In this document: in pieces, positions 15,143 to 22,560 of the stretch
Position numbering within the stretch: position 1 is the stretch's first letter
Layout: each line of letters starts with the position of its first letter
Virus record (IMG/VR): IMGVR_UViG_3300036985_000262
Location: 1-31,352 of that record
Strand: one strand, 5' to 3'
Origin: a virus
Length of the DNA stretch: 31,352 nucleotides
The notes under the pieces: model-generated
The model's database searches: none
What the model was told of the DNA's origin: nothing
Seen by the model: only the letters and a program-made list of their open reading frames with translations
Translations under genes and position numbers: made by a program

Positions 15143-15762
15143 TAAAACAATTTTTGTTGTGCAACGTGATTGTTTATTCTTTGCATTGCCTTATCAAAAT
15201 ATTCCTTATCTAATTCACACGCTGTTAAATCAAATCCGTAATCGTGGCACGCTATTGCAATACTTCCACTACCTAAATGAGTATCTAGTATTTTATCGTT
15301 TTCTTGTGTTTTACAATATTCAAACATATATTTATAAACATAAATGGGTTTTTGTGTTGGATGAAAACGTTCTAAATCTGTACTTGACTTTTTCATTATT
15401 TTAGCAGGTTTATCAAATGAAGTCCAAACTAATTCACAAGCTGAAAGTGTTGGCATACTTTGATTTTTATCCCAACAAACAAATCCTCTTGTATTAGGCA
15501 AATATTCAAAGAAATAATTAGCGCCAAACACAACTTGATTTTTAGATACTCTAAATAATTCTTTCCAATATTCTGCATTTGGTAAAATATCCCATTCTTT
15601 ATCTACATATAAAAGCCTTGAAGGGTCATTTTTTCTTTTACCACCACCTTTACTCAATCTATCTCCAAGTCCATAAGGAGGGTCTACAATAGCCAAGTCA
15701 AAATAGTTATCAGGGTACCTTGCCATTAAAATCATATTGTCCTCATTTGTTATATTCAGCAT
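15142..15762 (-). CDS. DNA methyltransferase (DPPY type)
   Basis: A 206-aa protein with DPPY (27-30, motif IV) near the N-terminus and motif I late (ILDTHLGSGSIAIA, 158-171), plus HPTQKP (134-139). This order is that of beta-class N6-adenine or N4-cytosine methyltransferases. It transfers a methyl group from SAM to phage DNA. No restriction partner is nearby, so it probably protects phage DNA from host enzymes or marks replication. There is no obvious separate target-recognition domain beyond the middle segment (35-110). Target unknown. Confidence 0.88.
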   Translation of the reverse strand: MLNITNEDNMILMARYPDNYFDLAIVDPPYGLGDRLSKGGGKRKNDPSRLLYVDKEWDILPNAEYWKELFRVSKNQVVFGANYFFEYLPNTRGFVCWDKNQSMPTLSACELVWTSFDKPAKIMKKSSTDLERFHPTQKPIYVYKYMFEYCKTQENDKILDTHLGSGSIAIACHDYGFDLTACELDKEYFDKAMQRINNHVAQQKLF

Positions 15763-15763
15763 A

Positions 15764-16477
15764 TTATTCAGTTTTAAGTTTTAATAAGTTCCAACATTCA
15801 ATATATCTTTGCCTTGCTTTTCCTTTGTGTATTTCTTTAAATAGTTCATATATCTTTTTAGTATATTGATAATTACTTTTGCAATCTACTAAATACTTTT
15901 CTGCAAATTTCTTTCCATATCCTTTACAATAGTTTACATTATCAGCAGTATCTCCAATAATCATTTGTTCATAGAAATTGTATCTTGCTTCTTCTTCTGA
16001 TATATCATAAACACATTTATGTTTAATATGATAGTTATACATCAAACAAGGAAATTGTTTATAGTCTTTATCTATACTTACTATTATAACGTTATCCCTT
16101 CCTATTTCATCTGATATAGTTTTCCAGTATTCAGCTACAACATCGTCTGTTTCACATCCATAACCCCAAATAGAATTATATTGTTCTTTAACGTATTCGT
16201 GCATTTCATTTAACAATGGTGGAAGATTATTATAATCTCTATTTGCTTTATACTTTGGTGTTATATACTTTCTAAAATTACCTTTTGAACCTGAAAATGT
16301 TTTTACTTCATTTATTTCGTAAACATCTTCCAAGTGATTTATAATAGACATAAATACTTCATCAAATTTATTAGTTGCATCTTCTAAATTATAATGGAAT
16401 CCATCATCTTCTATTGTTTCTCGTTTCTTGTAACAGCTTGAAAATATTAAACTATCTGCATCAAATAATACTATCAT
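15764..16477 (-). CDS. 5'-3' exonuclease / flap endonuclease (FEN family)
   Basis: A 237-aa protein with the acidic metal-binding pattern of the FEN/PIN fold: Asp6 and Asp8 (LFDADSL), Arg/Lys-rich FRKYITPKYKANR (68-80), Glu109, Asp111 and Asp112 (YGCETDDVV), Asp136 and Asp138 (SIDKDYKQF) and Asp176/Asp179 (IIGDTADNV). Like T7 gp6 and T4 RNase H it would remove primers or resect 5' ends for annealing by the ERF protein. The helix-hairpin-helix-like segment follows at KGYGKKFAEKYL. Four bases overlap the upstream 66-aa gene. Confidence 0.88.
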   Translation of the reverse strand: MIVLFDADSLIFSSCYKKRETIEDDGFHYNLEDATNKFDEVFMSIINHLEDVYEINEVKTFSGSKGNFRKYITPKYKANRDYNNLPPLLNEMHEYVKEQYNSIWGYGCETDDVVAEYWKTISDEIGRDNVIIVSIDKDYKQFPCLMYNYHIKHKCVYDISEEEARYNFYEQMIIGDTADNVNYCKGYGKKFAEKYLVDCKSNYQYTKKIYELFKEIHKGKARQRYIECWNLLKLKTE

Positions 16478-16674
16478 CCTTTATTGATTAAAGTTAGCAT
16501 ATATTCCCAAACTTTTAATTCTCTTGTAGTTGAATCTAGCATTCTATATAAAATATCTTCTTCTAAATCTGTTTTACCAGTTGTTATTTGATAAACATAA
16601 TCTTGTTCTTCTCTATTTAAAGCATTTATTTTACACCTTACTTTGATGTATGCTTGTTCTTTTATTTCTTCCAT
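16474..16674 (-). CDS. Hypothetical early protein (66 aa)
   Basis: A 66-aa helical, acidic protein, MEEIKEQAYIKVRCKINALN.... The start lies within the end of the 71-aa gene (13-base overlap) and the stop overlaps the exonuclease start (ATGA). No motif recognised. It is the second gene of the unit starting at the 16.9-kb promoter. Confidence 0.55.
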   Translation of the reverse strand: MEEIKEQAYIKVRCKINALNREEQDYVYQITTGKTDLEEDILYRMLDSTTRELKVWEYMLTLINKG

Positions 16675-16877
16675 ATTTGTATGTTGTTTAAGTTTTCCAT
16701 TGTTTCATCGTAATTTAATACTTTTTTGATTTGTTCGCAATAAGCATCTGATTCTTGCCAATCTTTTACTAAAGCATCTGCAACTAATTGAAGTTCATTT
16801 CTTACATAAGTGTTTTCAATTTCATTCATTAACCAAATAATGCTTTCTAATTTGTTTAAAATTTCTGTTTTGTTCAT
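16662..16877 (-). CDS. Hypothetical early protein (71 aa)
   Basis: A 71-aa helical protein, MNKTEILNKLESIIWLMNEI..., with several Trp and acidic patches, ending NNIQIWKK. First gene of a transcription unit: the promoter module (-7 box 16901-16908) lies 24 bases upstream and a terminator isolates it from the gene before. Not recognised. Confidence 0.6.
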   Translation of the reverse strand: MNKTEILNKLESIIWLMNEIENTYVRNELQLVADALVKDWQESDAYCEQIKKVLNYDETMENLNNIQIWKK

Positions 16878-16900
16878 AGTGTTTGTTTTTTATTGTTATA

Positions 16901-16950
16901 CAAATATAAACAAGTTATTAATACAAATTACATTTTAACAAAAAATTAAC
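16901..16950 (-). promoter_or_regulatory. Promoter module: TATATTTG box plus TTAAC direct repeat
   Basis: On the minus strand TATATTTG (16908-16901) fits TAnnTTTG; a TTTG lies 15 bases upstream (16927-16924). On the plus strand TTAAC (16935-16939), AAAAAA, TTAAC (16946-16950) repeats with an 11-base period, as at 11507 and 22725. It drives the exonuclease/methyltransferase/terminase region. Confidence 0.6.
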
Positions 16951-16952
16951 AT

Positions 16953-16980
16953 AAAAAAAAAGCTACTGTTTAGGTAGCTT
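16953..16980 (-). terminator. Rho-independent terminator
   Basis: On the minus strand AAGCTAC (16980-16974) pairs with GTAGCTT (16966-16960), then eight T. The stop of the 42-aa gene lies in the hairpin. The next promoter module starts directly beyond. Confidence 0.85.
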
Positions 16981-17091
16981 GATAATATTTCTATAAACTT
17001 TATTAACTCGTTCCGAATTAATTCCTCTTGAGTGATAAAATTCTAGTACTCTGTTTATTCTTGTTAGTGGTTTAAATCTATTCTTTGCCAT
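16963..17091 (-). CDS. Small basic protein (42 aa)
   Basis: A 42-aa frame, MAKNRFKPLTRINRVLEFYH... ending NIIKLPKQ, strongly basic and helical. It starts 7 bases after the GIY-YIG endonuclease stop, and its own stop lies in the terminator stem. It is probably the gene that followed the MazG-like gene before the endonuclease inserted. Not recognised. Confidence 0.55.
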   Translation of the reverse strand: MAKNRFKPLTRINRVLEFYHSRGINSERVNKVYRNIIKLPKQ

Positions 17092-17097
17092 ATTTTT

Positions 17098-17802
17098 TTA
17101 AATATAAATGAATCTTTTTATTTTGTTTTTATTTATTTGTGATTTAAGGGAACTATAATTAATATTATAAGATTCAGAAACTTCTTTACAGCTATCAAAA
17201 TATATTCCAGTATATAAATCTAAAACAATTTTTGATTTTGGATGTTCTATTCCTTTTTTAGCTTTTTGTTTTATTAACTCTGAATTTTTTATTTTCCATT
17301 CGTCACTTCTTTTTATTCCATACATAGGATTTTTATCTCCAGCTAAAAAAACTTTTCCTTTATTCCAAGCTTGTTTTCCTAAATTTGGATGTATATTATT
17401 TTTATGCCATTTTTTAAAGAAAACCGATATTTGCTTTTTTTGAATATCACTAATTACTTTTCCTTTATGTGCTAATCCAATTTTTATTTTTGTTTCATTA
17501 CTTAAACCACTAAATTCATCCGAAAATTTAGGTAATGATAAATTAAGTCCATTATCTCCTAAAACATCAAATAAATTTCCGTAATAACATTCAAAATAAA
17601 ATTTATCTTTAGCATCACATTCATAAATTACTTCAAATTTATGGCTTTCAAAAGAATATTTAATTAATGAATTATAAATTTTAATTTGATTTTTAACCCT
17701 ATATGTTTTATATCTATAAATTCTATCTTTTAAATTAATAGTTGAACCTATATATATTTTACCTTTTGGATTTGTTATTTTATAAATATAAGCATTTTTC
17801 AT
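17098..17802 (-). CDS. GIY-YIG homing endonuclease with NUMOD modules
   Basis: A 234-aa protein. The canonical GIY-YIG start is YIYKITNPKGKIYIGSTINL (5-24) with RIYRY and the later Glu of FECYYGNLFD. NUMOD3-like segments follow (KIKIGLAHKGK, GDKNPMYGIKRSDEWKIKNS), then a NUMOD1-like end (VLDLYTGIYFDSCKEVSES). It cuts a specific intron- or gene-less allele and promotes its own spread. It lies between the MazG-like gene (TAATG overlap) and the 42-aa gene. It belongs to a different subgroup from the two at 9409 and 28254. Confidence 0.88.
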   Translation of the reverse strand: MKNAYIYKITNPKGKIYIGSTINLKDRIYRYKTYRVKNQIKIYNSLIKYSFESHKFEVIYECDAKDKFYFECYYGNLFDVLGDNGLNLSLPKFSDEFSGLSNETKIKIGLAHKGKVISDIQKKQISVFFKKWHKNNIHPNLGKQAWNKGKVFLAGDKNPMYGIKRSDEWKIKNSELIKQKAKKGIEHPKSKIVLDLYTGIYFDSCKEVSESYNINYSSLKSQINKNKIKRFIYI

Positions 17803-18140
17803 TATTTTTTTATATCTTTAATTATACGCTCTAAATATAAAATTGCATCCATCAATTCTTCACGAAAATGAATCATCCATTGTAAGGTATCTAAATCAGT
17901 TCTATCTAATGTTGTATTGTATTTCTTTATTCCTACTTCAGAACGCTGTTTAAATTGTTCTATAACTGATTCTACTATTGTGTCTTTCATTGTTTCATTT
18001 TTAAATTTAATATATAAATCTTTTGAAGTTCTTCTGTTGTGTTCGTTTTCCCAAAAATGTACTCCATTACTTTGTTCATTATATAATACATAATGATTTC
18101 TTGCTATCCATTCAGCAAATTTTATTTCTATGTCTTTCAT
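17802..18140 (-). CDS. MazG-like all-alpha NTP pyrophosphohydrolase-like protein
   Basis: A 112-aa protein. The C-terminal half has KQRSEVGIKKYNTTLDRTDL (64-83) and HFREELMDAILYLERI (91-106), which carries the EExxD-type metal motif (Glu94, Glu95, Asp98) of MazG-like or DUF5664-like dNTP hydrolases in phages. The N-terminal half (FAEWIARNHYVLY...TSKDLYIKF) resembles a separate small phage module, so the gene may be a fusion. Possible role: sanitising or adjusting nucleotide pools. Met51 could be an alternative start for the short form. Confidence 0.6.
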   Translation of the reverse strand: MKDIEIKFAEWIARNHYVLYNEQSNGVHFWENEHNRRTSKDLYIKFKNETMKDTIVESVIEQFKQRSEVGIKKYNTTLDRTDLDTLQWMIHFREELMDAILYLERIIKDIKK

Positions 18141-18418
18141 TTGTTAAATCTTTTTGAATGTTGTTTGTATAAATCCATTACTTTTTTCATTCCTTCATAT
18201 TCGTTAAACGTTTGTCTATTACTTGGTATTGATTCTAACTTTGTATCAATAGTTAAATAATTTATTAACTTATAATTAGAAGGTTTGTACTTAATTACAT
18301 AATAACTTGAATCTTTATTTCTTTCTATATAATAAGCCAAATCATTATCCAAGCAAATTTTCATTGCTTTGCTTTCTTCATCTGAAGGAATATATTGTAT
18401 GATTTGTTTCTTTGCCAT
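18137..18418 (-). CDS. Hypothetical early protein (93 aa)
   Basis: A 93-aa basic protein starting MAKKQIIQYIPSDEESKAMK. The YYIERNKDSSYYVIKYKPSN stretch and a helical C-terminus (NEYEGMKKVMDLYKQHSKRF) are known to me only as a conserved hypothetical in Flavobacteriia phages. The start overlaps the upstream stop (TAATG) and the end overlaps the MazG-like start. Function unknown. Confidence 0.65.
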   Translation of the reverse strand: MAKKQIIQYIPSDEESKAMKICLDNDLAYYIERNKDSSYYVIKYKPSNYKLINYLTIDTKLESIPSNRQTFNEYEGMKKVMDLYKQHSKRFNK

Positions 18419-18774
18419 TACTCTAGTCTTAAAAACTCTGTTTCAGCGTGTTTAACAAACCATTCTTTATTTTCTTTGTACTTATCTATTACTGCATTTA
18501 TCATTACTAATTCATCAATAGATGAGGTTTGAAGTTTACTTATAATTTCTTCTATACTTCTTAATATATTAGTAGTTGTTTCTGCATCTGTATCGTAAAT
18601 GATTTTATATTCATCACGTACAATTTCTTCCAAGTCTTTATTTAAACTATTTACTTTGTGTTTAATTTGTTGCTTGTATTGTTTTGTAAAAAATAAACTT
18701 TCGTTTGCTTCTAAAAGTAATTGACTTAATAAGACTGATTTAAGGTATTCTAATTGTATTACATTGTTTTCCAT
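18418..18774 (-). CDS. Hypothetical helical early protein (118 aa)
   Basis: A 118-aa all-helical protein, MENNVIQLEYLKSVLLSQLL..., with long coiled-coil-like heptads (about 30-95) and no Cys. The start lies within the end of the nuclease gene (16-base overlap). Could be a small protein-protein adaptor. Not recognised. Confidence 0.55.
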   Translation of the reverse strand: MENNVIQLEYLKSVLLSQLLLEANESLFFTKQYKQQIKHKVNSLNKDLEEIVRDEYKIIYDTDAETTTNILRSIEEIISKLQTSSIDELVMINAVIDKYKENKEWFVKHAETEFLRLE

Positions 18775-19160
18775 TGTTTTGCTTTTGTTATTTCTAAATA
18801 TGCTACTTCTTTTTCTATTCTTTGTGTATTATAAAATTGTGTTGTTGCTGGGTTTTTATTATTTGTTTCCCATTCTGGTATAATTAGATTAAGATTAAAA
18901 CTATAAATTCCTTTTGGAGTTGAATTAAAATACATTGGTGTATCTAAATGCTTTTCACATTCTTGTTTCATCGCATCGTATTTCTTCTTTTCTAATAGTA
19001 ATGTAGGATAATGTGCTTTTCTACATTTTAGTTCCAATCTATGTCCAGTGGTGGGACTATAACAATCCCACCTTGACATTTGATTTTTTGCTTTGACTAA
19101 ATCAGGATATATATTTTCCTTTAGCCAATTGAATAAATCTTCTTCTTTCCAATTAATCAT
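18759..19160 (-). CDS. PD-(D/E)XK nuclease-like protein
   Basis: A 133-aa protein. Asp32 (RWDCYSP) and, after a turn, Glu43-x-Lys45 (RLELKCRK) followed by AHYPTLLLEKKKYDAM fit the core of the PD-(D/E)XK fold, as in small resolvases and RecB-like nucleases. It may resolve or trim recombination intermediates made by ERF and SSB-like proteins. The core is recognisable, but the fold was not modelled. It overlaps the next genes on both sides by 8 and 16 bases. Confidence 0.65.
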   Translation of the reverse strand: MINWKEEDLFNWLKENIYPDLVKAKNQMSRWDCYSPTTGHRLELKCRKAHYPTLLLEKKKYDAMKQECEKHLDTPMYFNSTPKGIYSFNLNLIIPEWETNNKNPATTQFYNTQRIEKEVAYLEITKAKQWKTM

Positions 19161-19530
19161 TAATTTTATATTCGTTGTAAACTTTTCTTAATTCTTCTAC
19201 TTTACCGGCCCAACAAGAACCACAAGAAGATAACTGCAAACGATAATTAAATACATTAAAATAAATTTCAGAAATTGCGTTTTGTTCTTCAGGTGTTAAT
19301 GTTGTTTTGCTTGGTGCAATTAATTCAGTTAAAGCATTGTAATCTTTTTCAGTTAAACAATTAATGTTTGAATTGTAAGGAAATAACTTATTTAGTTTTG
19401 ATTTACGTTCATCGCAACCGCAGTCTATGCCAGTTACGGATGAAAATAATTCTACTACTTTTTTAATTCCAGTTACTTCTGTGATTTGTTCAATAGTGTC
19501 TCCCAAACCTTGTGCGTTTTTTTTAGCCAT
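19153..19530 (-). CDS. Conserved Cys-rich early protein (GLGDTIE type, 125 aa)
   Basis: A 125-aa protein starting MAKKNAQGLGDTIEQITEVT. Cys pairs lie in IDCGCDERKSKLNKLFPY and SCGSCWAGKVEEL, so one zinc site is plausible. I know this family as a conserved hypothetical of Bacteroidota phages near the recombination genes, with the same DCGC...KLNKLFPY pattern. Function unknown. It is followed at 8 bases by the nuclease gene (overlap) and preceded by the sigma-like gene. Confidence 0.75.
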   Translation of the reverse strand: MAKKNAQGLGDTIEQITEVTGIKKVVELFSSVTGIDCGCDERKSKLNKLFPYNSNINCLTEKDYNALTELIAPSKTTLTPEEQNAISEIYFNVFNYRLQLSSCGSCWAGKVEELRKVYNEYKIND

Positions 19531-19538
19531 AATTTTAA

Positions 19539-20081
19539 TTAATAAGTGTTTTTGTAATCGTTAATATTATAATCGTTGTAATCTTTTTGAAATTTGTTTT
19601 TAAGTATCTCTTTATAGTTTTTAATACTATGAAATATAGAAATTAAACTTATGTTTGTTTCTTTTGCTATATCTCGCATTGACATATCCGTATCTCTATA
19701 AAGTTTAAATAGCTTTTTATCATACCAGTGCCAATTATCTATTTCTTTATCTATCATTAAACATATATTGTTATATGCTTTGTGTTCTTCAATGTTAGAA
19801 TCATCAAATAATTCCCAACACCCATCAAAAGGTACTTTAGTTATTTTTATTTTTTTATTGTAATATTGAAAATATAAACTTCGTAAAGTGAAATAAACAT
19901 ATCCTTTTCTGACATTCCCTTCTGAATCTATAATTTTATCAGCATCGGCATATTTCCATAAAGCTATATAACTTTCTTGGACAATATCTTCAGCGTAATC
20001 AAATTCTCCAAATCCATTTATAATCTTAACCCATTCTTTGTGATGTAAGGCTACTTTTTCGAGCCATTTGTTGTTATCCAT
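19539..20081 (-). CDS. Sigma-70 family (ECF-like) transcription factor
   Basis: A 180-aa protein. Region 2-like: FDYAEDIVQESYIALWKYAD (28-47) and RKGYVYFTLRSLYFQYYNKK. Region 4-like helix-turn-helix: KKLFKLYRDTDMSMRDIAKE (122-141) then TNISLISIFHSIKNYKEILK. It lacks region 1 and 3, as in ECF factors, and has a basic C-terminus with YNDYNINDY. It may redirect host RNA polymerase to phage late promoters, such as those at 200-244 and 11155-11202 that lack a host box (inference). It could instead act in genome segregation or remain inactive. Confidence 0.75.
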   Translation of the reverse strand: MDNNKWLEKVALHHKEWVKIINGFGEFDYAEDIVQESYIALWKYADADKIIDSEGNVRKGYVYFTLRSLYFQYYNKKIKITKVPFDGCWELFDDSNIEEHKAYNNICLMIDKEIDNWHWYDKKLFKLYRDTDMSMRDIAKETNISLISIFHSIKNYKEILKNKFQKDYNDYNINDYKNTY

Positions 20082-20272
20082 ATAAATGTTATTGATATTA
20101 CGAAAAGCACTATTTGAATAGTGTGTTCTGTTTCTTCGTCATCAATATCGTTATTGTATAACGCACCAGCCATTAAACCTTTTATTGGCGCTATTATTAC
20201 ATCGCCATCGTATTTTACCATTAATTGCGTTAAGAAATAAATAGTAAACAGTATAAATGAAATTAGTATCAT
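20051..20272 (-). CDS. Small membrane protein (73 aa)
   Basis: Two hydrophobic stretches (about 1-18, ILISFILFTIYFLTQLM, and about 52-66, IQIVLFVISITFIWI) flank a loop with acidic NNDIDDEETEH. The start overlaps the upstream stop (ATGA). The 30-base overlap with the sigma-like gene start is rather large, but the two-span pattern is clear. Possible role at the host inner membrane. Not recognised. Confidence 0.55.
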   Translation of the reverse strand: MILISFILFTIYFLTQLMVKYDGDVIIAPIKGLMAGALYNNDIDDEETEHTIQIVLFVISITFIWITTNGSKK

Positions 20273-20559
20273 AGTTTTATTTTTAAATAAGCGTTATTTT
20301 TTTCTTTACTTTCTTTAACTTCTAAATCAATATGAATATTAGTTATTTGAGAATCTTGTTTTTGCAATAAATTAATTATGTTTTCTAATTCATTCCATTG
20401 AAACTTCGTTTCTATCATACTTAATTGATTCAAATATAACAACTTTTCTTTCAAGTCTTTAAAATAAGTTATTAACACTTTATTATCAGAATGTAATAAT
20501 AACATTCTTTCAGCAGATAGCTGTAATTCTTCTATGTGATTCTTAATTGTTGTTTCCAT
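20269..20559 (-). CDS. Hypothetical early protein (96 aa)
   Basis: A 96-aa helical protein (METTIKNHIEELQLSAERML...) with a beta-like C-terminal third (ITNIHIDLEVKESKEKNNAY). The start overlaps the ATPase stop (TAATG) and the end overlaps the membrane gene start. Not recognised; it may be a partner of the ATPase (inference from coupling). Confidence 0.55.
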   Translation of the reverse strand: METTIKNHIEELQLSAERMLLLHSDNKVLITYFKDLKEKLLYLNQLSMIETKFQWNELENIINLLQKQDSQITNIHIDLEVKESKEKNNAYLKIKL

Positions 20560-21407
20560 TAAAATACTCCTTTCATTACATCGTAAAAATCTCCTTCAAC
20601 TTGTGGTAATCCTGATTTGTTTACTTTAAAACTAAAGTTTTCAAATCCTGCGTTTCTGGAGCGTTTACAACTTACGGTTACTAAATCTTTGTTTACTGTG
20701 TTTAATTCTAATTGAATTTGTGTTTCTGCTTTCTTTTCTAATGCTGAACCTAAATGCCCTGTCGGTTTATCAGTTCCAAAATTAGAGTGTATAACAGTTA
20801 CTATGTGGCAGTTTAATTCTTTTGTCCATTTCATTAACTTCTGAACTACTAAATTAGATTCTTCTATGTTATTTACATCTGAACATAAATCTGCAATACC
20901 ATCAATAATTACTAATCCAATATCTTTTTTATCTAATGTATCGTACAAATAGAATTCTATTAAATCAACTCTATCTTTTGCGGAATATTGCCTTAAAGCT
21001 AATGTATGGTATTTGTCTGTTATAGTTCCGGTCATTTCAATTGGTCTTTTAAAAACCATTTGTGCGTGAAAGTTACCTTGTTCAGTATCAAAATGTACTA
21101 AATGTTTGTTATCTCTATTACCTTTTAAATCTCCGCTTATTCCGTTTAATTGTCCGTTTAAATAAACTGCAGAAAGTAAACTAATAAAAAATGTTTTCTT
21201 TGACTTTGGTGGTGCTTGTACAAAACTAAAGTTTCCGTATGTTCCTATTGGAATTGGATATTCAACTAATCCATCTTTTGTTTCGTATGTTTTAGTTCCA
21301 AATGAAATAGCTGGTGTTGGATAATCTATTTTTTCTAAAGGATTGATAGTAGCTTCTTCTATCAAAACTTGCATTATAAGTCTGTGTTCGTCTTTGTCTA
21401 TTGTCAT
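20559..21407 (-). CDS. RecA-fold ATPase (RepA/AAA_25-like, helicase- or Sak4-like)
   Basis: A 282-aa protein. A divergent P-loop APPKSKKT (65-72), Walker B IGLVIIDGIADL (Asp169), a VTVIHSN sensor-like strand and a basic C-terminal region (SCKRSRNAGFENF) fit the RepA-like hexameric helicase / AAA_25 group or Sak4-like recombinases. It would unwind or load on single-stranded DNA for replication or recombination. The P-loop lacks the usual second Gly. An internal terminator just upstream (21419-21443) may lower its expression relative to ERF and SSB. Confidence 0.75.
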   Translation of the reverse strand: MTIDKDEHRLIMQVLIEEATINPLEKIDYPTPAISFGTKTYETKDGLVEYPIPIGTYGNFSFVQAPPKSKKTFFISLLSAVYLNGQLNGISGDLKGNRDNKHLVHFDTEQGNFHAQMVFKRPIEMTGTITDKYHTLALRQYSAKDRVDLIEFYLYDTLDKKDIGLVIIDGIADLCSDVNNIEESNLVVQKLMKWTKELNCHIVTVIHSNFGTDKPTGHLGSALEKKAETQIQLELNTVNKDLVTVSCKRSRNAGFENFSFKVNKSGLPQVEGDFYDVMKGVF

Positions 21408-21418
21408 TTGTTTTGTTT

Positions 21419-21443
21419 AAAAAAGGGAGCTGTTACACTCCCT
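21419..21443 (-). terminator. Attenuating terminator inside the recombination operon
   Basis: On the minus strand AGGGAG (21443-21438) pairs with CTCCCT (21429-21424) with a 6-8-base loop, then six T. It lies in the 42-base gap between the SSB-like and ATPase genes. Some read-through is needed for the ATPase. Confidence 0.75.
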
Positions 21444-21449
21444 ATTAAT

Positions 21450-21746
21450 TTAAAATGGTAAATCCGCGGTTTCTTCTACAACTGCTTTTGATTCTTGTTT
21501 TGTAGCATTTGTGATTTTACCATCACTCCATACTACTTTTCCATTTCCTAAATAAGTTTTAGGTTTCTTTGCTTCTCTTTCTTCTTGTGTTTGAGAATCT
21601 GTAATTGAAACATTTTGTCCAAACTGATTTGTTTCATCGTTAATAGATATAGTTCCGTTGTAGTAAACTGCTCCATCTTTTCCGATAACAAATTTTTCTT
21701 TTGGTAATTTGTCAATTCTTAAACTAAAATTAATTAATGCACTCAT
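21450..21746 (-). CDS. SSB-like protein with acidic DLPF tail
   Basis: A 98-aa protein. The first part (MSALINFSLRIDKLPKEKFV, then GAVYYNGTISINDETNQFG, strands and QNVSITDSQTQEEREAKKP) looks like a short OB-like fold. The C-terminus VVEETADLPF copies the acidic tip by which SSB proteins bind partner enzymes. I infer it coats single strands and recruits the ERF protein, ATPase or nuclease. It is much shorter than cellular SSB (about 150 aa). It is encoded next to ERF. Confidence 0.7.
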   Translation of the reverse strand: MSALINFSLRIDKLPKEKFVIGKDGAVYYNGTISINDETNQFGQNVSITDSQTQEEREAKKPKTYLGNGKVVWSDGKITNATKQESKAVVEETADLPF

Positions 21747-21791
21747 ATTATTTGTTTTTATTTATTGCCTACCTTATTTTACTGTTGTCGG

Positions 21792-22379
21792 CTATTCAGT
21801 TTTTAATAATTCTTCTTTTGTTTCTTTATTCATTTTATACTTACTTTCAATAGTTGCAATATTACCACCATTTTTTAAATATTCAATAGCTTTTTTAAAT
21901 TCAGGTGTATTTTTATTTAACCATTTTAATTCATCTAATTTAGGAAATCCTATTGCAGTCTTTTCGTGCTTATTAGAAGCGTCTGAATCTTGTGTGTCAT
22001 CAATAAGTAATAAGTTACCTAATGCGTATTTCTTTCCGTAAGAAGAAGCAGAACCAAATTGTTGTGGTACTTGCATTCCTTTTTGATTTAAGTCAATTCC
22101 AACAATAGCTGTAGCCGATATTTTATTAACTCCGTTGTTATCTAAAATAGTTGCTATTGATTTTAACATTGGAGGAAAATTACTATGACTATCGAAACTT
22201 GAAACTATCCTTTCTGTAATAATAAAACTTACTTGGTATTTTTCATTATAAGGTTTTAATGCTTCTAATATATCTTCAGCACTTCTAAAGTTATATTTTC
22301 CAAATGAATTGAATTTTGATTTGTTTGCTTTAAATTCTTTTTGAATTAAAGACAGTTTTTGATTTAATGTTTGTTCCAT
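21792..22379 (-). CDS. ERF-family single-strand annealing protein
   Basis: A 195-aa protein. The ERF pattern is clear: FGKYNFRSAEDILEALKP (26-43), then VSFIITERIVSS..., and GSASSYGKKYALGNLLLIDD (109-128) with acidic DDTQDSD after it. ERF proteins anneal complementary strands in phage recombination and genome circularisation. Neighbours are the SSB-like protein, the 5'-3' exonuclease and NinG. The C-terminal third (about 135-195) is lysine-rich and variable. The start follows the 59-aa gene stop by 2 bases. Confidence 0.88.
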   Translation of the reverse strand: MEQTLNQKLSLIQKEFKANKSKFNSFGKYNFRSAEDILEALKPYNEKYQVSFIITERIVSSFDSHSNFPPMLKSIATILDNNGVNKISATAIVGIDLNQKGMQVPQQFGSASSYGKKYALGNLLLIDDTQDSDASNKHEKTAIGFPKLDELKWLNKNTPEFKKAIEYLKNGGNIATIESKYKMNKETKEELLKTE

Positions 22380-22380
22380 T

Positions 22381-22560
22381 TTAATTTGCTGTTAAGTTAT
22401 AAATTTCTTTTTTTACTAATGTCTTGTATTCCTTTGGACAATCTTCATCCAATACTTCAAAACAAAAACTTTGTAGCTTTGTTAGTTTCCCTTCAAGTTC
22501 GCAAATATGTTGTTGCATAACTTCCATTCTAAATCTGTTGTAATCTAATAAGTCTTTCAT
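22381..22560 (-). CDS. Small conserved-looking protein (59 aa)
   Basis: A 59-aa frame, MKDLLDYNRFRMEVMQQHIC... with FEVLDEDCPKEYKTLVKKEI near the end. It starts in a TAATG overlap with the tiny membrane gene before it and ends two bases before the ERF start. Cys at 20, 33 and 40, helical, coiled-coil-like start. Reading frame and spacing look coding. Function unknown. Confidence 0.7.
   Translation of the reverse strand: MKDLLDYNRFRMEVMQQHICELEGKLTKLQSFCFEVLDEDCPKEYKTLVKKEIYNLTAN

Noticed and set aside
15142-15762. Restriction-modification system
   Set aside because: Only the methyltransferase is present. The neighbouring genes show no restriction nuclease, and the nearby exonuclease is a FEN-type replication enzyme.
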